Notes under the pieces: model-generated
Database searches by the model: none
Told to the model about the DNA's origin: nothing
Seen by the model: only the letters and a program-made list of their open reading frames with translations
Assembly (NCBI RefSeq): GCF_019457475.1
Contig: NZ_CP080413.1
Coordinates: 1,364,001 to 1,428,000 of the forward strand
Reading direction: 5' to 3'
Length of the DNA: 64,000 nucleotides
Source of the DNA: Shewanella acanthi
GTDB lineage: Bacteria; Pseudomonadota; Gammaproteobacteria; Enterobacterales; Shewanellaceae
In this document: positions 18,493 to 28,206 of the stretch, piece after piece
How the letters are laid out: each line of letters begins with the position of its first letter
Numbering within the stretch: position 1 is the first letter of the stretch
Position numbers and translations under genes: made by a program

Positions 18493-20552
18493 TGTTCTTT
18501 ATCCCTTGTAATTTGACCGTTTTGGCGACGTTTTTGGTATTCGAGCTGCATCTTATTACGGAGCAGTACTTGGGGGTCTTCACTTACTCCCCGAAGGGCG
18601 CGCTCCATTGTGGCAGGCATTGGCTCGCTGTTACTGGGCGGCGTGTCTAACGCTTCACTGATTGAACCTTGCTCTTTATCCTTAGCGCTGTCAGTAGGCG
18701 CGGCATCCTCTTTCTGAGTAGCAGGTGCTACCTTTTGCTCGCTGTCAGCGCTCTTTTGTTCCTCAGGGTTGGCCTGCATTTTTGCCTCATTACTCGCTTC
18801 GTTCTGAGTGCTATAGGCGTTATTTTGATTCGCCTGTGCTTCATCCTCTTTTTGCTGGGTGTTATCCGATGACTGTTTGTCATTGTCGGCTGAATTGTCT
18901 TGCTGTTCGTCACCCTGTTGCTGATCACTTAGCTGCTCGTCATTTTGCTGACTGGATTGTTTTTCAGCATCATCGGCTTGATTTTGCTGAGACTCATTCT
19001 GCCTATCCTGTTCGCCAGACTGGCTTTGCTGAGACTGTTGATCCTGAGATTGTTGATCATCGGACTGTTGGTCTTGGCCTAATTGCTGATCCTGACTATT
19101 CTGCTGGCTTTGATCCTGCTGACTTTGCTGATCTTGGTTTTGTTTGTCCTGCTCCTGCTTACCCTGTGGATTGTTCTGATTTTGCTCAGATTGTTGATTT
19201 AGCAATTTTTCGGCTAATTCACGGTTGGCCTTAGCCTTGGGAAAATCGGGCTGCTTTTCTAAGGCCGACTGATAGCGTTCAAGCGCCTTATCAATTTGTC
19301 CTAACTGCATAAGCGCATTGCCTTGATTGTAAAGACCGTTGGCAGAGCCATCCTGCTCAAAGGATTTAAGCGCCTGCTCAAAATCCCCAGCCTTATACTG
19401 GGCGCTACCCTGCCATTGCGGGGTTTTAAAATGTTTGGCGGCTTTGTCGTAATCCTCAGCCTTATAGGCATCCATCGCTTGCTGCTCTTGGGTTTGCCAC
19501 AAATCATTCCACACATTGGCCTGAGCCTGCTGTGGCATAGTCGTTAACAGAAGGCTGCTAAGCATTAGAGTGATGCTGGCAACGATGCCGTGTCTAAAAC
19601 TGAGTAAGGCGGGCAGCAATAATAGCAGAGCGAGGTAGGGGCCGAGATCCTGCCAAGTTTCGCCATCTACATCCGTGGCTTTTGCATCGCCACTATCACT
19701 TAACCAAGCCTGCAATTGGCTCAAATCCTTGCCGTCGGCGCGATTTTGAATAAGTACACCGGCATTGTTATTGGCAAGCCTTTGTAATAACTCGAAATCG
19801 GTTTTGGCGACCACAACTTCATTGCTGTTGTCGCGCTGCAGCTGACCATCGGGCAGGCGAATCGGTGCGCCTTGCTGACTGCCAAATCCAAGGATGGCGA
19901 GTCGATACTGCGTGCCTGCGAGCACGGCATTGGACTCGTTATATTGCTTATCGGAGATCCCGTCGGTCATCAGGATAATATCGCCGCGGATATGGCCGCC
20001 TTGGGCGAGGAGATTTTTCGCTTGTGTCAGCGCAGCCTCAAGATTCGAGCCTTGAACGGGCATGATCTCAGGGCTTAGGGTTGGCAGTAAATTCAGCAGT
20101 GTGCCTGTATCTCGGGTTAAGGGACTGATGGTAAAGGCATCACCCGCGAAGGCGATAAGCCCAGTTTCGCCTTCTTTTAAGCTATTAATAAGATCGGTTG
20201 CCCTGAACTTGGCTTGGGTGAGGCGGTTGGGGGTTAAATCGGTTGCTAACATGGAGAGTGACATATCCATGATCAGTACTCGGCCTTGCTCGGCTGCAAA
20301 GACTGGCAGGGACTGTTTATTTACAGCAGGTCCCGCCAAAGCAATCGTTGCAATAACCCAAGTAAAGGTCAGCAAATGTAAAGGTCTACGGGATTGCTGC
20401 TTGCCTTGGGTCACCAATATTTTGGCTAAGTGCGGCGCAATGTAGCGATTCCAAGCACTGTGACTTTCATGCTGGCGCCATAATTGCCAGACCACTAAAA
20501 GTAATGGTATGAGGGCGAGCAGCCATTCGGGGCGAATAAAATGCAGGGTCAT
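18486..20552 (-). CDS. VWA + TPR membrane protein (BatB-BatC fusion)
   Basis: A 688-residue protein that joins two functions often separate. Residues about 1-330 form a BatB-like unit: helix 1, a von Willebrand A domain with the MIDAS motif DMSLSM, and two C-terminal helices. A TPR region follows (AYKAEDYDKAAKHF, ALERYQSALEKQPDFPKAK), as in BatC. A stretch of about 170 residues is then dominated by Gln, Ser, Asp and Asn. I chose ATG 20552, which overlaps the upstream stop by one base (TAATG); the earlier in-frame start lies inside the upstream gene. The Gln-rich tail is predicted to be disordered. Confidence 0.9.
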   Translation of the reverse strand: MTLHFIRPEWLLALIPLLLVVWQLWRQHESHSAWNRYIAPHLAKILVTQGKQQSRRPLHLLTFTWVIATIALAGPAVNKQSLPVFAAEQGRVLIMDMSLSMLATDLTPNRLTQAKFRATDLINSLKEGETGLIAFAGDAFTISPLTRDTGTLLNLLPTLSPEIMPVQGSNLEAALTQAKNLLAQGGHIRGDIILMTDGISDKQYNESNAVLAGTQYRLAILGFGSQQGAPIRLPDGQLQRDNSNEVVVAKTDFELLQRLANNNAGVLIQNRADGKDLSQLQAWLSDSGDAKATDVDGETWQDLGPYLALLLLLPALLSFRHGIVASITLMLSSLLLTTMPQQAQANVWNDLWQTQEQQAMDAYKAEDYDKAAKHFKTPQWQGSAQYKAGDFEQALKSFEQDGSANGLYNQGNALMQLGQIDKALERYQSALEKQPDFPKAKANRELAEKLLNQQSEQNQNNPQGKQEQDKQNQDQQSQQDQSQQNSQDQQLGQDQQSDDQQSQDQQSQQSQSGEQDRQNESQQNQADDAEKQSSQQNDEQLSDQQQGDEQQDNSADNDKQSSDNTQQKEDEAQANQNNAYSTQNEASNEAKMQANPEEQKSADSEQKVAPATQKEDAAPTDSAKDKEQGSISEALDTPPSNSEPMPATMERALRGVSEDPQVLLRNKMQLEYQKRRQNGQITRDKEQW

Positions 20553-21562
20553 TAACGCATGTTCTCCCTTGGCGATGCAAGCTTTGAGCTTGCCCGTGAA
20601 AACAGGGGCAGTTGGCCTAGGGCAATCCACAGGCTAGTCAGTAACGCCAGCGCCAGAGGCCAATAGAATAAATCAGCTTGCGGGCGATAGCTTAACTGAT
20701 CGCGACTCACGGGTTCGAGTTTGTCGATTGCTTGATAAATTTGCTCTAATTCCTGACTGTTACGGGCGCGGAAATAACGGCCATTGGTGAGTTCAGCGAT
20801 ATGATTCAACTGCTTTTCATCCAAATCGACAGACGGGTTGACTCGCTCGCGGCCAAAGAGGGTTCGACGCTCCATGACTTCGGCGCCAACGCCAACGGTA
20901 TAGATGGTCACCTTACGGTTGGCAGCGATTTCAGCGGCTTGCACTGGGTCAATATTGCCTGCATTGTTAGAGCCATCGGTAAGTAAAATGAGCACTCTAT
21001 TACTTTCATCCATTTTCTCGAAACGCTTTACTGCGAGGGCGATGGCTTCACCAATGGCGGTCTGTTTACCGACTAAGCCAATTTGTGCTTCCTTTAAAAA
21101 CTGCGCAACTGAACGTCTATCCTGAGTCAGCGGCGCCTGCAGGTAGGCGTGGTCGGCAAATAAAATCAGACCGATACGGTCACCCTTACGCCGTTCGATA
21201 AAGTCACTGACGACGTGTTGAATAAGGGTGAAGCGATCCACCACTTGGCCTTCAATCACCATATCTTCAATCTGCATACTGCCGGATAAGTCGACCGCGA
21301 CCATTAAGTCACGGCCTTGGCTTGGCAGTTCGATGGGCTCTCCCACCCACTGCGGCCGACAGATAGCGAGCACTAACAAGCACCACATCAACCAGTAGCG
21401 TTTTCGGGTACGTGGCGAGTGGGTACTAAAGCTCGTTTTACCCGTTTGGCTAATGCCGGGCAGTTGTAAACGGCCGCCTTCTACTTGAGCGTGTTGGGCG
21501 CGGCCAAACAGAAACGGTAGTGGCAGTAACAGCAAAAACCAAGGCCACGAAATCGAGATCAT
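20552..21562 (-). CDS. VWA-domain membrane protein (BatA-like)
   Basis: A 336-residue protein with an N-terminal hydrophobic helix, a second at about 60-75, a VWA domain with an intact MIDAS motif (LMVAVDLSGSM; later LLTDGSNNAG), and a C-terminal helix. BatA proteins are thought to form metal-dependent contacts with other Bat proteins on the periplasmic side. The start at 21562 overlaps the DUF4381 stop by 4 bp (ATGA), and the stop overlaps the next gene by one base, showing tight translational coupling. Confidence 0.9.
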   Translation of the reverse strand: MISISWPWFLLLLPLPFLFGRAQHAQVEGGRLQLPGISQTGKTSFSTHSPRTRKRYWLMWCLLVLAICRPQWVGEPIELPSQGRDLMVAVDLSGSMQIEDMVIEGQVVDRFTLIQHVVSDFIERRKGDRIGLILFADHAYLQAPLTQDRRSVAQFLKEAQIGLVGKQTAIGEAIALAVKRFEKMDESNRVLILLTDGSNNAGNIDPVQAAEIAANRKVTIYTVGVGAEVMERRTLFGRERVNPSVDLDEKQLNHIAELTNGRYFRARNSQELEQIYQAIDKLEPVSRDQLSYRPQADLFYWPLALALLTSLWIALGQLPLFSRASSKLASPRENMR

Positions 21563-22125
21563 ACCGCCTCCTTGTGTTGAAAAGGCGACCCCAAAGAAAT
21601 TGGGGTGTTGAGCTCGGCTTTTGCTTTTAACCAAGAAAGTGCAAGTAGTTGTAACTCTGTTGCTTCTTCGGTAGTGAGAGGCGCTGCCTGATGGCGTTTA
21701 TCAAGCAGTGCGCCGATACGGCCGCGTTGTGCTTGAGGTAAATGGCTGTCTAACCAATTTGCCCATTTAGCGCCATCGAGTCCTGCAATCTCTTCACGGG
21801 GTAAGTAACTGAGCGCGGTACGCTTAAGCAGGCTATTTACCTCAGATGGGTAATTGGTTGTTGTGGAGTCAAGTTGTATGAGCAGGGTTATTGCGGTCTT
21901 TTTAGGCGCTAAGTATTTAGCGCGTTTAATGAAGTAGATAATGCCAAATACTATCAGGCCTAAAAGGATAGCAAGGACTAACCAATAGCCAATGGCCCAA
22001 GGCCAAGCACCGATGGGATCGGGCGGGATGATGTCTTTTAAATCCGCTAGGGCAGGATTGGGCATATATTGCCCATTTTGCATCGCTGCTGCATCCATGG
22101 CGGGATTGCTGTTTTGTGGATTCAC
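21559..22125 (-). CDS. DUF4381 domain membrane protein
   Basis: A 188-residue protein with one membrane helix (about 45-68, WAIGYWLVLAILLGLIVFGIIYF) preceded by DIIPPDPIGAWPWAIGYW, the mark of DUF4381. The C-terminal part is a cytoplasmic helical domain. It sits between the DUF58 and VWA genes, as in many MoxR operons. No function is known; it is presumably a structural part of the Bat membrane complex. Confidence 0.88.
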   Translation of the reverse strand: MNPQNSNPAMDAAAMQNGQYMPNPALADLKDIIPPDPIGAWPWAIGYWLVLAILLGLIVFGIIYFIKRAKYLAPKKTAITLLIQLDSTTTNYPSEVNSLLKRTALSYLPREEIAGLDGAKWANWLDSHLPQAQRGRIGALLDKRHQAAPLTTEEATELQLLALSWLKAKAELNTPISLGSPFQHKEAV

Positions 22126-22158
22126 GCGCTTAAGCTCACTCTTTCTAAGGCATAGCCG

Positions 22159-23112
22159 TTATTGTAATAGTGCCAACTGCTCGGCAAGCGGGCGACCCGC
22201 ATCAATCAATTGGGTTCTTACCCTGATCATTTGCATCATGTCGATAAACGCATCTTGCTGCTGCTTTTGCTGGGCGAGCCAGTTCTGATAACTGTGGCGG
22301 GTGAGGACTAAGTCCTCATCACCGTCACGTACTGGCAGGCTAAACTGTTTTGGCAGTGCTAAGGTGCCCTGTCTTAGCGGATCAGTAATCAGGTAAGCCC
22401 CAATATCACAGTGGCGTTTAAGCTCTGTCAGCGGTGCCAGACACTGGGGCGTAAAATGGCTGCCATCGGTAATGATCCAAATCAATGACCCAGGTTTGGC
22501 GATCCGTTGCAGGCGCTGGCAGGCGCGAAGAATATGATCGGGATCGCGCGGATTGGTGCCCACATTTTGGAGCTGATCTTGATGCATACGGCGCAGACCC
22601 GAGATCAGTTGCAATATCCCCTGACGGCGACTGCGAGGTTTTAACTCCAAATGCTCCGACTCGCAGGCAATCAGTGCGCCGAGCCTATCGCCATGATTGA
22701 TGGCACTCCACCCGAGTGTTGTGGCTAGGTGCCCAGCCTGTACCGACTGCAGTAATAAGCTCGAACCAAAATATAAACTCTGGCTTAAGTCGAGCAGCAG
22801 CAGAATAGGGCGCTCGCGCTCCTCGATAAACAACTTGGTGTGGGTTTGCCCCGTACGCGCGGTGACGCGCCAGTCGATGGTGCGCACATCATCACCCTGT
22901 TGATAATGGCGCACTTCGGCAAACTCCATACCGCGGCCTTTAATTTGACTGCTGCGATGTCCTGCAAGACTGGCGCGCGCACGGGTGTGGCGCTCTGGAA
23001 TCGCGCGGGCAAGGCTTAGACAAGCGAGGAGTTCATCCTCGCTTAAATGCAGCCCATCGGCAAACAGTGGCAACCCTGTATTAGGTGATGCCTTGAGTGG
23101 TGTGTCACTCAT
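22159..23112 (-). CDS. DUF58 domain protein
   Basis: A 317-residue protein with the DUF58 core GDDVRTIDWRVTARTG followed by ERPILLLLDLSQSLYFGS, a VWA-like fold with a partly kept metal site. There is no membrane segment. DUF58 proteins nearly always neighbour MoxR ATPases and are believed to pass the ATPase's action to the VWA partners. It starts 145 bp after the moxR stop and ends 33 bp before the DUF4381 gene. Confidence 0.9.
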   Translation of the reverse strand: MSDTPLKASPNTGLPLFADGLHLSEDELLACLSLARAIPERHTRARASLAGHRSSQIKGRGMEFAEVRHYQQGDDVRTIDWRVTARTGQTHTKLFIEERERPILLLLDLSQSLYFGSSLLLQSVQAGHLATTLGWSAINHGDRLGALIACESEHLELKPRSRRQGILQLISGLRRMHQDQLQNVGTNPRDPDHILRACQRLQRIAKPGSLIWIITDGSHFTPQCLAPLTELKRHCDIGAYLITDPLRQGTLALPKQFSLPVRDGDEDLVLTRHSYQNWLAQQKQQQDAFIDMMQMIRVRTQLIDAGRPLAEQLALLQ

Positions 23113-23257
23113 TCAATTCCACCTTTTACTCTTTATTTTCGGCAAGTGGCGTTTTTGCGCTATATCGTTAGGGTACTTATATCAAGCGCCCTCGCATTTT
23201 GAGTATTGATATTTGATGCTTAGATGCCAAATGCAACTATTCTTACGGCACTTATTT

Positions 23258-24214
23258 TTAAGGAACGGCCACTTGGCTCAAAATATGGTTGATCACCTGA
23301 TCGCGGCTAACGCCTTCTGCCTGAGCCTGATAACTCATCAGCAATCTGTGTCTTAAAACGTTTGGCGCAACCGCTTGAATATCTTCAGGTGACACAAAGT
23401 CACGCTCGTGAAGCCAAGCTCTGGCGCGAGCACAGCGTTCTAATGAAATGGTGGCACGTGGGCTTACGCCATAATCCAGCCACTTGGCTAAGTCGCTGCT
23501 ATAACGCTCTGGCTGGCGCGTTGCCATAATGATTTCGACGATGTATTTCTCGAGTGGCTCGGCGAGATAGATTTCCATCGCTTCATCACGGGCGGCAAAA
23601 ATATCGGCCTGGGCAATGGGCTCTGTGGTTGGTAGCTCGTGGGTGAGTGCTTCCTTACGGGATTGGCGCAGGATCTCGATCTCAGTATCACCACTGGGGT
23701 AATCAAGGTTGAGATGCATTAAAAAACGGTCAAGTTGAGCTTCGGGCAGCGGGTAGGTGCCTTCGTTTTCCAATGGGTTTTGGGTTGCCATGACTAAGAA
23801 GAGTGGCGGCAATTTATAACTGTTTTTACCGACGGTAACCTGGCCTTCGGCCATGGCTTCGAGCAGCGCCGATTGCACCTTGGCGGGCGCGCGGTTGATT
23901 TCGTCGGCCAAAATAAGGTTATGGAAAATCGGGCCAGCTTCAAATTCAAAGGTACCAGTTTGCGAGCGATAAATATCCGTACCGGTTAAATCGGCTGGTA
24001 GCAGATCGGGGGTGAACTGAATGCGGTGAAAATCCCCTTCAACCCCGTCGCACAGGGCTTTTACCGCACGGGTTTTGGCGAGGCCTGGAGGGCCTTCAAC
24101 TAATAGGTGGCCATTGGCGATAAGGGCAATGAGCAGGTTTTCGGTCAATACTGGCTGCCCTAAAACAACCTTATTTAGGTAAGTGCGTAGTGCGTGGAAG
24201 CGACTCAAAGGCAT
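23258..24214 (-). CDS. MoxR family AAA+ ATPase
   Basis: A 318-residue AAA+ ATPase of the MoxR/RavA type, a chaperone-like enzyme. Walker A is GPPGLAKTRAVKAL (about 40-53), Walker B is LILADEINRAP (about 105-115), and sensor 1 lies in LVMATQNPLENEGTYPLPEAQLDRF. It leads the six-gene operon moxR-DUF58-DUF4381-VWA-VWA/TPR-batD. The divergent fadIJ operon begins 268 bp away, so that gap carries promoters in both directions. Confidence 0.94.
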   Translation of the reverse strand: MPLSRFHALRTYLNKVVLGQPVLTENLLIALIANGHLLVEGPPGLAKTRAVKALCDGVEGDFHRIQFTPDLLPADLTGTDIYRSQTGTFEFEAGPIFHNLILADEINRAPAKVQSALLEAMAEGQVTVGKNSYKLPPLFLVMATQNPLENEGTYPLPEAQLDRFLMHLNLDYPSGDTEIEILRQSRKEALTHELPTTEPIAQADIFAARDEAMEIYLAEPLEKYIVEIIMATRQPERYSSDLAKWLDYGVSPRATISLERCARARAWLHERDFVSPEDIQAVAPNVLRHRLLMSYQAQAEGVSRDQVINHILSQVAVP

Positions 24215-24373
24215 GATGCGACTCGTTTATTCGGTTGAAATACAGTTTTAAATTATATGTTTGGGCTATAGACAACAGATATGTTAAAGAATTCCCTAAG
24301 GGTTTGGCTAGTGTTAAAAAAACCGTCAGCAGTTTAAAAGCGACAAATAAGAAGTTAGAATCAGATCACACTA

Positions 24374-24390
24374 AAGTGGTCGGACTTGTT
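24374..24390 (+). promoter_or_regulatory. Candidate FadR operator upstream of fadIJ
   Basis: AAGTGGTCGGACTTGTT matches the E. coli FadR consensus (AACTGGTCGGACCTGTT, recalled) at 15 of 17 positions. It ends 92 bp before the fadI ATG in the moxR-fadI gap and shares 13 consecutive bases with the stronger fadL site. It argues that the short frame open across this gap is not a gene. Confidence 0.78.
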
Positions 24391-24482
24391 GATAGGCGTC
24401 ACGCCTTTGAGCAGGGCGACAACATGGAAATATATTGCGACCTAAGGCTAAAAACCCATGGCGCAGCTAACGAGGGTGACAA

Positions 24483-25793
24483 ATGAGTGATAAACAGCAG
24501 GTAAGGAACGCGAAGGGCGAGCGAATCGCAATTGTGGCGGGGCTTAGAACCCCCTTTGCAAAACAGGCAACGGCTTTCCACGGTATTTCAGCCCTCGACA
24601 TGGGCAAAATGGTGGTTAATGAATTGCTGACGCGCTCGGAGCTGGATCCTAAATTGGTTGAGCAACTTGTTTATGGTCAAGTGGTGCAAATGCCTGCTGC
24701 GCCTAACATCGCCCGTGAAATCGTGCTTGGGACGGGTATGGATGTCGCAACCGATGCCTACAGTGTTACCCGCGCATGTGCGACGAGTTTCCAATCCGCT
24801 GTCAACGTCGCCGAGTCGATTATGACGGGCAATATTGATATCGGCATTGCGGGGGGCGCAGATTCATCTTCTGTTTTGCCTATCGGTGTATCAAAAAAGC
24901 TGGCCCATGCCTTAGTCGATTTAAATAAGGCACGCACCTTTGGACAAAAATTACAAATTTTCCGCCGTTTAGGTATTAAGGATTTATTGCCTGTACCGCC
25001 TGCAGTAGCTGAATATTCTACAGGCTTGTCGATGGGACAAACTGCGGAGCAAATGGCGAAGACCTACAATATTAGCCGCGCCGACCAAGACGCGCTGGCG
25101 CATCGCTCACACACCTTAGCGGCGCAGACTTGGGCATCAGGTAATCTTCGCGATGAAGTGATGGTGGCCCATGTGCCGCCCTATAAACAGTTTATCGAGC
25201 GCGACAATAACATTCGTGAAAACTCCGAATTAGCCTCTTACGCTAAGCTGCGTCCCGCCTTCGATAAAAAGCACGGTAGTGTGACTGCGGCAAACAGTAC
25301 ACCGCTAACTGACGGCGCCTCGGCCATTATTCTGATGAGTGAAGGCAAGGCTAAAGCGTTAGGGTATCAACCACTGGGTTATATTAAGAGTTATGCCTTT
25401 ACCGCCATTGATGTCTGGCAGGACATGTTAATGGGGCCATCCTACGCTACGCCATTAGCGCTTAAACGTGCGGGAATGGAACTTGAAGATTTAACCCTGA
25501 TTGAAATGCACGAAGCCTTTGCGGCGCAAACCTTGGCTAACATGCAAATGTTTGCCTCGAAAAAATTTGCCGAAGAGAAACTCGGTCGCAGCCGCGCGAT
25601 TGGTGATATCGATATGAGTAAATTTAATGTGCTTGGTGGCTCGCTCGCCTACGGTCATCCGTTTGCGGCAACTGGCACTCGTTTGATTACCCAAGTGTGC
25701 CGTGAACTTAAACGTCGTGGCGGCGGAACGGGGCTTGCGACTGCCTGCGCTGCGGGTGGTTTAGGGGCTGCAATGATTGTGGAAGTGGAGTAA
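24483..25793 (+). CDS. fadI: 3-ketoacyl-CoA thiolase FadI
   Basis: Beta subunit of the second fatty-acid beta-oxidation complex; it cleaves 3-ketoacyl-CoA with CoA to acetyl-CoA. It has 436 residues like E. coli FadI, not the 387 of FadA. The nucleophilic cysteine is in [14 protein letters not shown] (about residue 98), the histidine in [13 protein letters not shown], and the second cysteine in [15 protein letters not shown]. The fadJ ATG overlaps its stop by one base. A FadR-type operator lies upstream. Confidence 0.97.
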   Translation: MSDKQQVRNAKGERIAIVAGLRTPFAKQATAFHGISALDMGKMVVNELLTRSELDPKLVEQLVYGQVVQMPAAPNIAREIVLGTGMDVATDAYSVTRACATSFQSAVNVAESIMTGNIDIGIAGGADSSSVLPIGVSKKLAHALVDLNKARTFGQKLQIFRRLGIKDLLPVPPAVAEYSTGLSMGQTAEQMAKTYNISRADQDALAHRSHTLAAQTWASGNLRDEVMVAHVPPYKQFIERDNNIRENSELASYAKLRPAFDKKHGSVTAANSTPLTDGASAIILMSEGKAKALGYQPLGYIKSYAFTAIDVWQDMLMGPSYATPLALKRAGMELEDLTLIEMHEAFAAQTLANMQMFASKKFAEEKLGRSRAIGDIDMSKFNVLGGSLAYGHPFAATGTRLITQVCRELKRRGGGTGLATACAAGGLGAAMIVEVE

Positions 25794-27928
25794 TGGCAAT
25801 GGAAAAGACATTTAATTTAACCCGCCGCGAAGACGGTATTGCCATTCTCACTATGGACGTGCCGGGTGAAACCATGAATACCCTCAAGGCGCAATTTGGC
25901 CCAGAGATCACTGACATCCTGAATGAAATTAAAGCCGATAGCAGTATTCGCGGATTAGTGCTGATTTCGGGTAAAAAGGATTCCTTCGTTGCTGGCGCCG
26001 ATATATCGATGCTCGATGCCTGTCAAAGTGCAGCCGATGCCAAAGCGTTATCAAAGCAGGGGCATCTGGTCTTTAACGAATTGGAAGCCCTGAATATTCC
26101 CGTGGTTGCCGCTATCCATGGTGCGTGTTTAGGCGGCGGTTTAGAATTGGCGCTTGCCTGTCATCAACGTGTGTGCAGTGATGATAATAAGACAATGCTG
26201 GGTGTGCCTGAAGTGCAGCTCGGTCTTCTGCCAGGTGGCGGTGGTACCCAGCGGTTACCCCGTTTAGTGGGGATAACGACTGCGCTGGATATGATGCTGA
26301 CGGGTAAACAAATTCGCCCGAAACAGGCCTTGAAAATGGGGTTAGTGAGCGATGTAGTGCCGCAAACGATTTTGCTGCAAACCGCGGTTGAAATGGCGCT
26401 TGCAGGAAAGCGCACTGTTAAACCGGTTAAAAAATCGTTAGTAAATCAAGTGTTAGAAGGCACCTCTTTTGGTCGAAATATTATTTTCGATCAAGCAGCC
26501 AAACAAGTTGAGAAGAAAACCCAGGGGAATTATCCCGCACCAGCGAAAATTATCGACTGTGTGCGCCAAGGATTAGCAAAAGGCCTTAAGGAAGGTCTTG
26601 AGGTTGAGGCAGGCCATTTTGCGGATTTAGTGATGTCTAAGGAGTCCGAAGCTCTACGCAGTATCTTTTTTGCCACCACCGAAATGAAAAAAGAAACCGG
26701 CGCAGAGGGCGCAACGCCTCGCAAAGTGAAAAAGGCCGTTATTTTGGGCGGTGGTTTGATGGGTGGCGGTATTGCCTCTGTTACTACGACCAAGGCAAAA
26801 ATTCCGGCACGAGTAAAAGACATCAGCGAGAAGGGTTTAAGTAATGCTTTATCCTATGCTTATAAGTTATTGGATAAAGGCGTAAAACGCCGTCATATGA
26901 CGAGCGCTGCGCGCGACAATTTAATGGCGTTGATGACGACCACGACCGAATACAAAGGCGTGAAAGATGCCGATATCGTGGTTGAAGCGGTATTTGAAGA
27001 TTTAGCGCTTAAGCATCAAATGGTGAAGGATGTTGAACGTGAGTGTGGTGAGCATACCATTTTTGCATCAAACACCTCATCATTACCTATTAGTCAAATC
27101 GCCGAGGCCGCGAGTCGCCCTGAGAACGTGATTGGTCTACATTATTTCTCGCCAGTTGAAAAAATGCCGCTGGTGGAAGTGATTGCCCACGCAAAAACGT
27201 CCCCAGAAACCATTGCGACAACCGTTGCCTTTGCGCGCAAGCAGGGGAAAACCCCGATTGTGGTTCAAGATGGTGCCGGTTTTTATGTGAACCGTATTCT
27301 TGCGCTCTATATGAATGAAGCGGCGCAGCTGCTGCTCGAGGGGCAAAGTGTTGAACACTTGGACAAAGCTTTGGTGAAGTTTGGCTTCCCCGTTGGCCCT
27401 ATCACGCTACTCGATGAAGTCGGGATAGATGTGGGCGCTAAGATAGCGCCAATTCTTGAGAAGGAATTAGGCGAACGCTTTAAGGCCCCTGCTGCCTTTG
27501 ACAAACTATTGGCCGATGACAGAAAGGGCCGTAAGAACAGCAAAGGTTTCTACCAATATGCCGCTGCAGGAAAGAAGACTGCGAGTAAAAAAGTGGATGA
27601 GACCGTTTACGACGTGTTAGGAATTAAGCCAGGAGCGGAGAAGGATATCAAAGCGATTAGTGATCGCTGCGTCGTCCAAATGTTAAACGAAGCGGTGCGT
27701 TGTTTGGAAGAGGGGATTATCGCGTCTCCACGTGATGGTGATATTGGCGCCATCTTCGGGATTGGTTTCCCGCCATTCCTCGGTGGCCCATTCCATTATA
27801 TTGACACTTTGGGTGCTGCAAAGTTAGTTGATCAGTTGGAGTCTTATCAAGCCCAGTTTGGTGAGAGATTCATGCCATGCGAGCGCTTAAAGCAAATGGC
27901 TGCTGATAACACTCGATTTTTCTCATAA
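25793..27928 (+). CDS. fadJ: Fatty acid oxidation complex alpha subunit FadJ
   Basis: Bifunctional enoyl-CoA hydratase / 3-hydroxyacyl-CoA dehydrogenase, 711 residues (E. coli FadJ 714). The hydratase half has SFVAGADISML and AIHGACLGGGLELALACH, with the catalytic glutamates in EVQLGLLPGGGGTQRLPR. The dehydrogenase half opens with AVILGGGLMGGGIA near residue 320 and carries the HYFSPVEKMPLVEVI segment with its catalytic histidine. Translation is coupled to fadI (TAATG); a second in-frame ATG at 25799 is possible. A terminator follows. Confidence 0.97.
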   Translation: MAMEKTFNLTRREDGIAILTMDVPGETMNTLKAQFGPEITDILNEIKADSSIRGLVLISGKKDSFVAGADISMLDACQSAADAKALSKQGHLVFNELEALNIPVVAAIHGACLGGGLELALACHQRVCSDDNKTMLGVPEVQLGLLPGGGGTQRLPRLVGITTALDMMLTGKQIRPKQALKMGLVSDVVPQTILLQTAVEMALAGKRTVKPVKKSLVNQVLEGTSFGRNIIFDQAAKQVEKKTQGNYPAPAKIIDCVRQGLAKGLKEGLEVEAGHFADLVMSKESEALRSIFFATTEMKKETGAEGATPRKVKKAVILGGGLMGGGIASVTTTKAKIPARVKDISEKGLSNALSYAYKLLDKGVKRRHMTSAARDNLMALMTTTTEYKGVKDADIVVEAVFEDLALKHQMVKDVERECGEHTIFASNTSSLPISQIAEAASRPENVIGLHYFSPVEKMPLVEVIAHAKTSPETIATTVAFARKQGKTPIVVQDGAGFYVNRILALYMNEAAQLLLEGQSVEHLDKALVKFGFPVGPITLLDEVGIDVGAKIAPILEKELGERFKAPAAFDKLLADDRKGRKNSKGFYQYAAAGKKTASKKVDETVYDVLGIKPGAEKDIKAISDRCVVQMLNEAVRCLEEGIIASPRDGDIGAIFGIGFPPFLGGPFHYIDTLGAAKLVDQLESYQAQFGERFMPCERLKQMAADNTRFFS

Positions 27929-27965
27929 GCTTTAATTTTTCTTTAAAGCTTAATTAGTTACCATC

Positions 27966-27993
27966 AAAAAACGGCATTTATTTGCCGTTTTTT
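27966..27993 (+). terminator. Terminator of fadIJ
   Basis: AAAAAACGGCA, loop TTTATT, TGCCGTTTTTT, 37 bp after the fadJ stop. Confidence 0.92.
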
Positions 27994-28206
27994 ATTGCCT
28001 TAAGGGTAAGTTTTTGCCTAAAAAATGTTCGACAATCTGTCGGTGATGGGTATGATGTCAGCGTTTTGATTAGGTTATCTAGTTTGGATAGCACCGAGTA
28101 ATATTATTTCATATCGACTTAGCCAATACACTTGGACAAGTAGTGTCATTATGATTGTGTCGGTTATGATGTTGGCAATAGCGTGGATAGCGGGAGTGAG
28201 GTTGTT

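Noticed and set aside
18725..19234. Plus-strand frame of about 170 residues opposite the Gln-rich tail
   Set aside because: It is the reverse complement of the repetitive CAG/CAA codons of the VWA/TPR gene; composition is artificial.
24235..24486. 83-residue open frame before fadI
   Set aside because: It spans the moxR-fadI promoter gap and contains the FadR-type operator; the sequence has no recognisable family or ribosome site.
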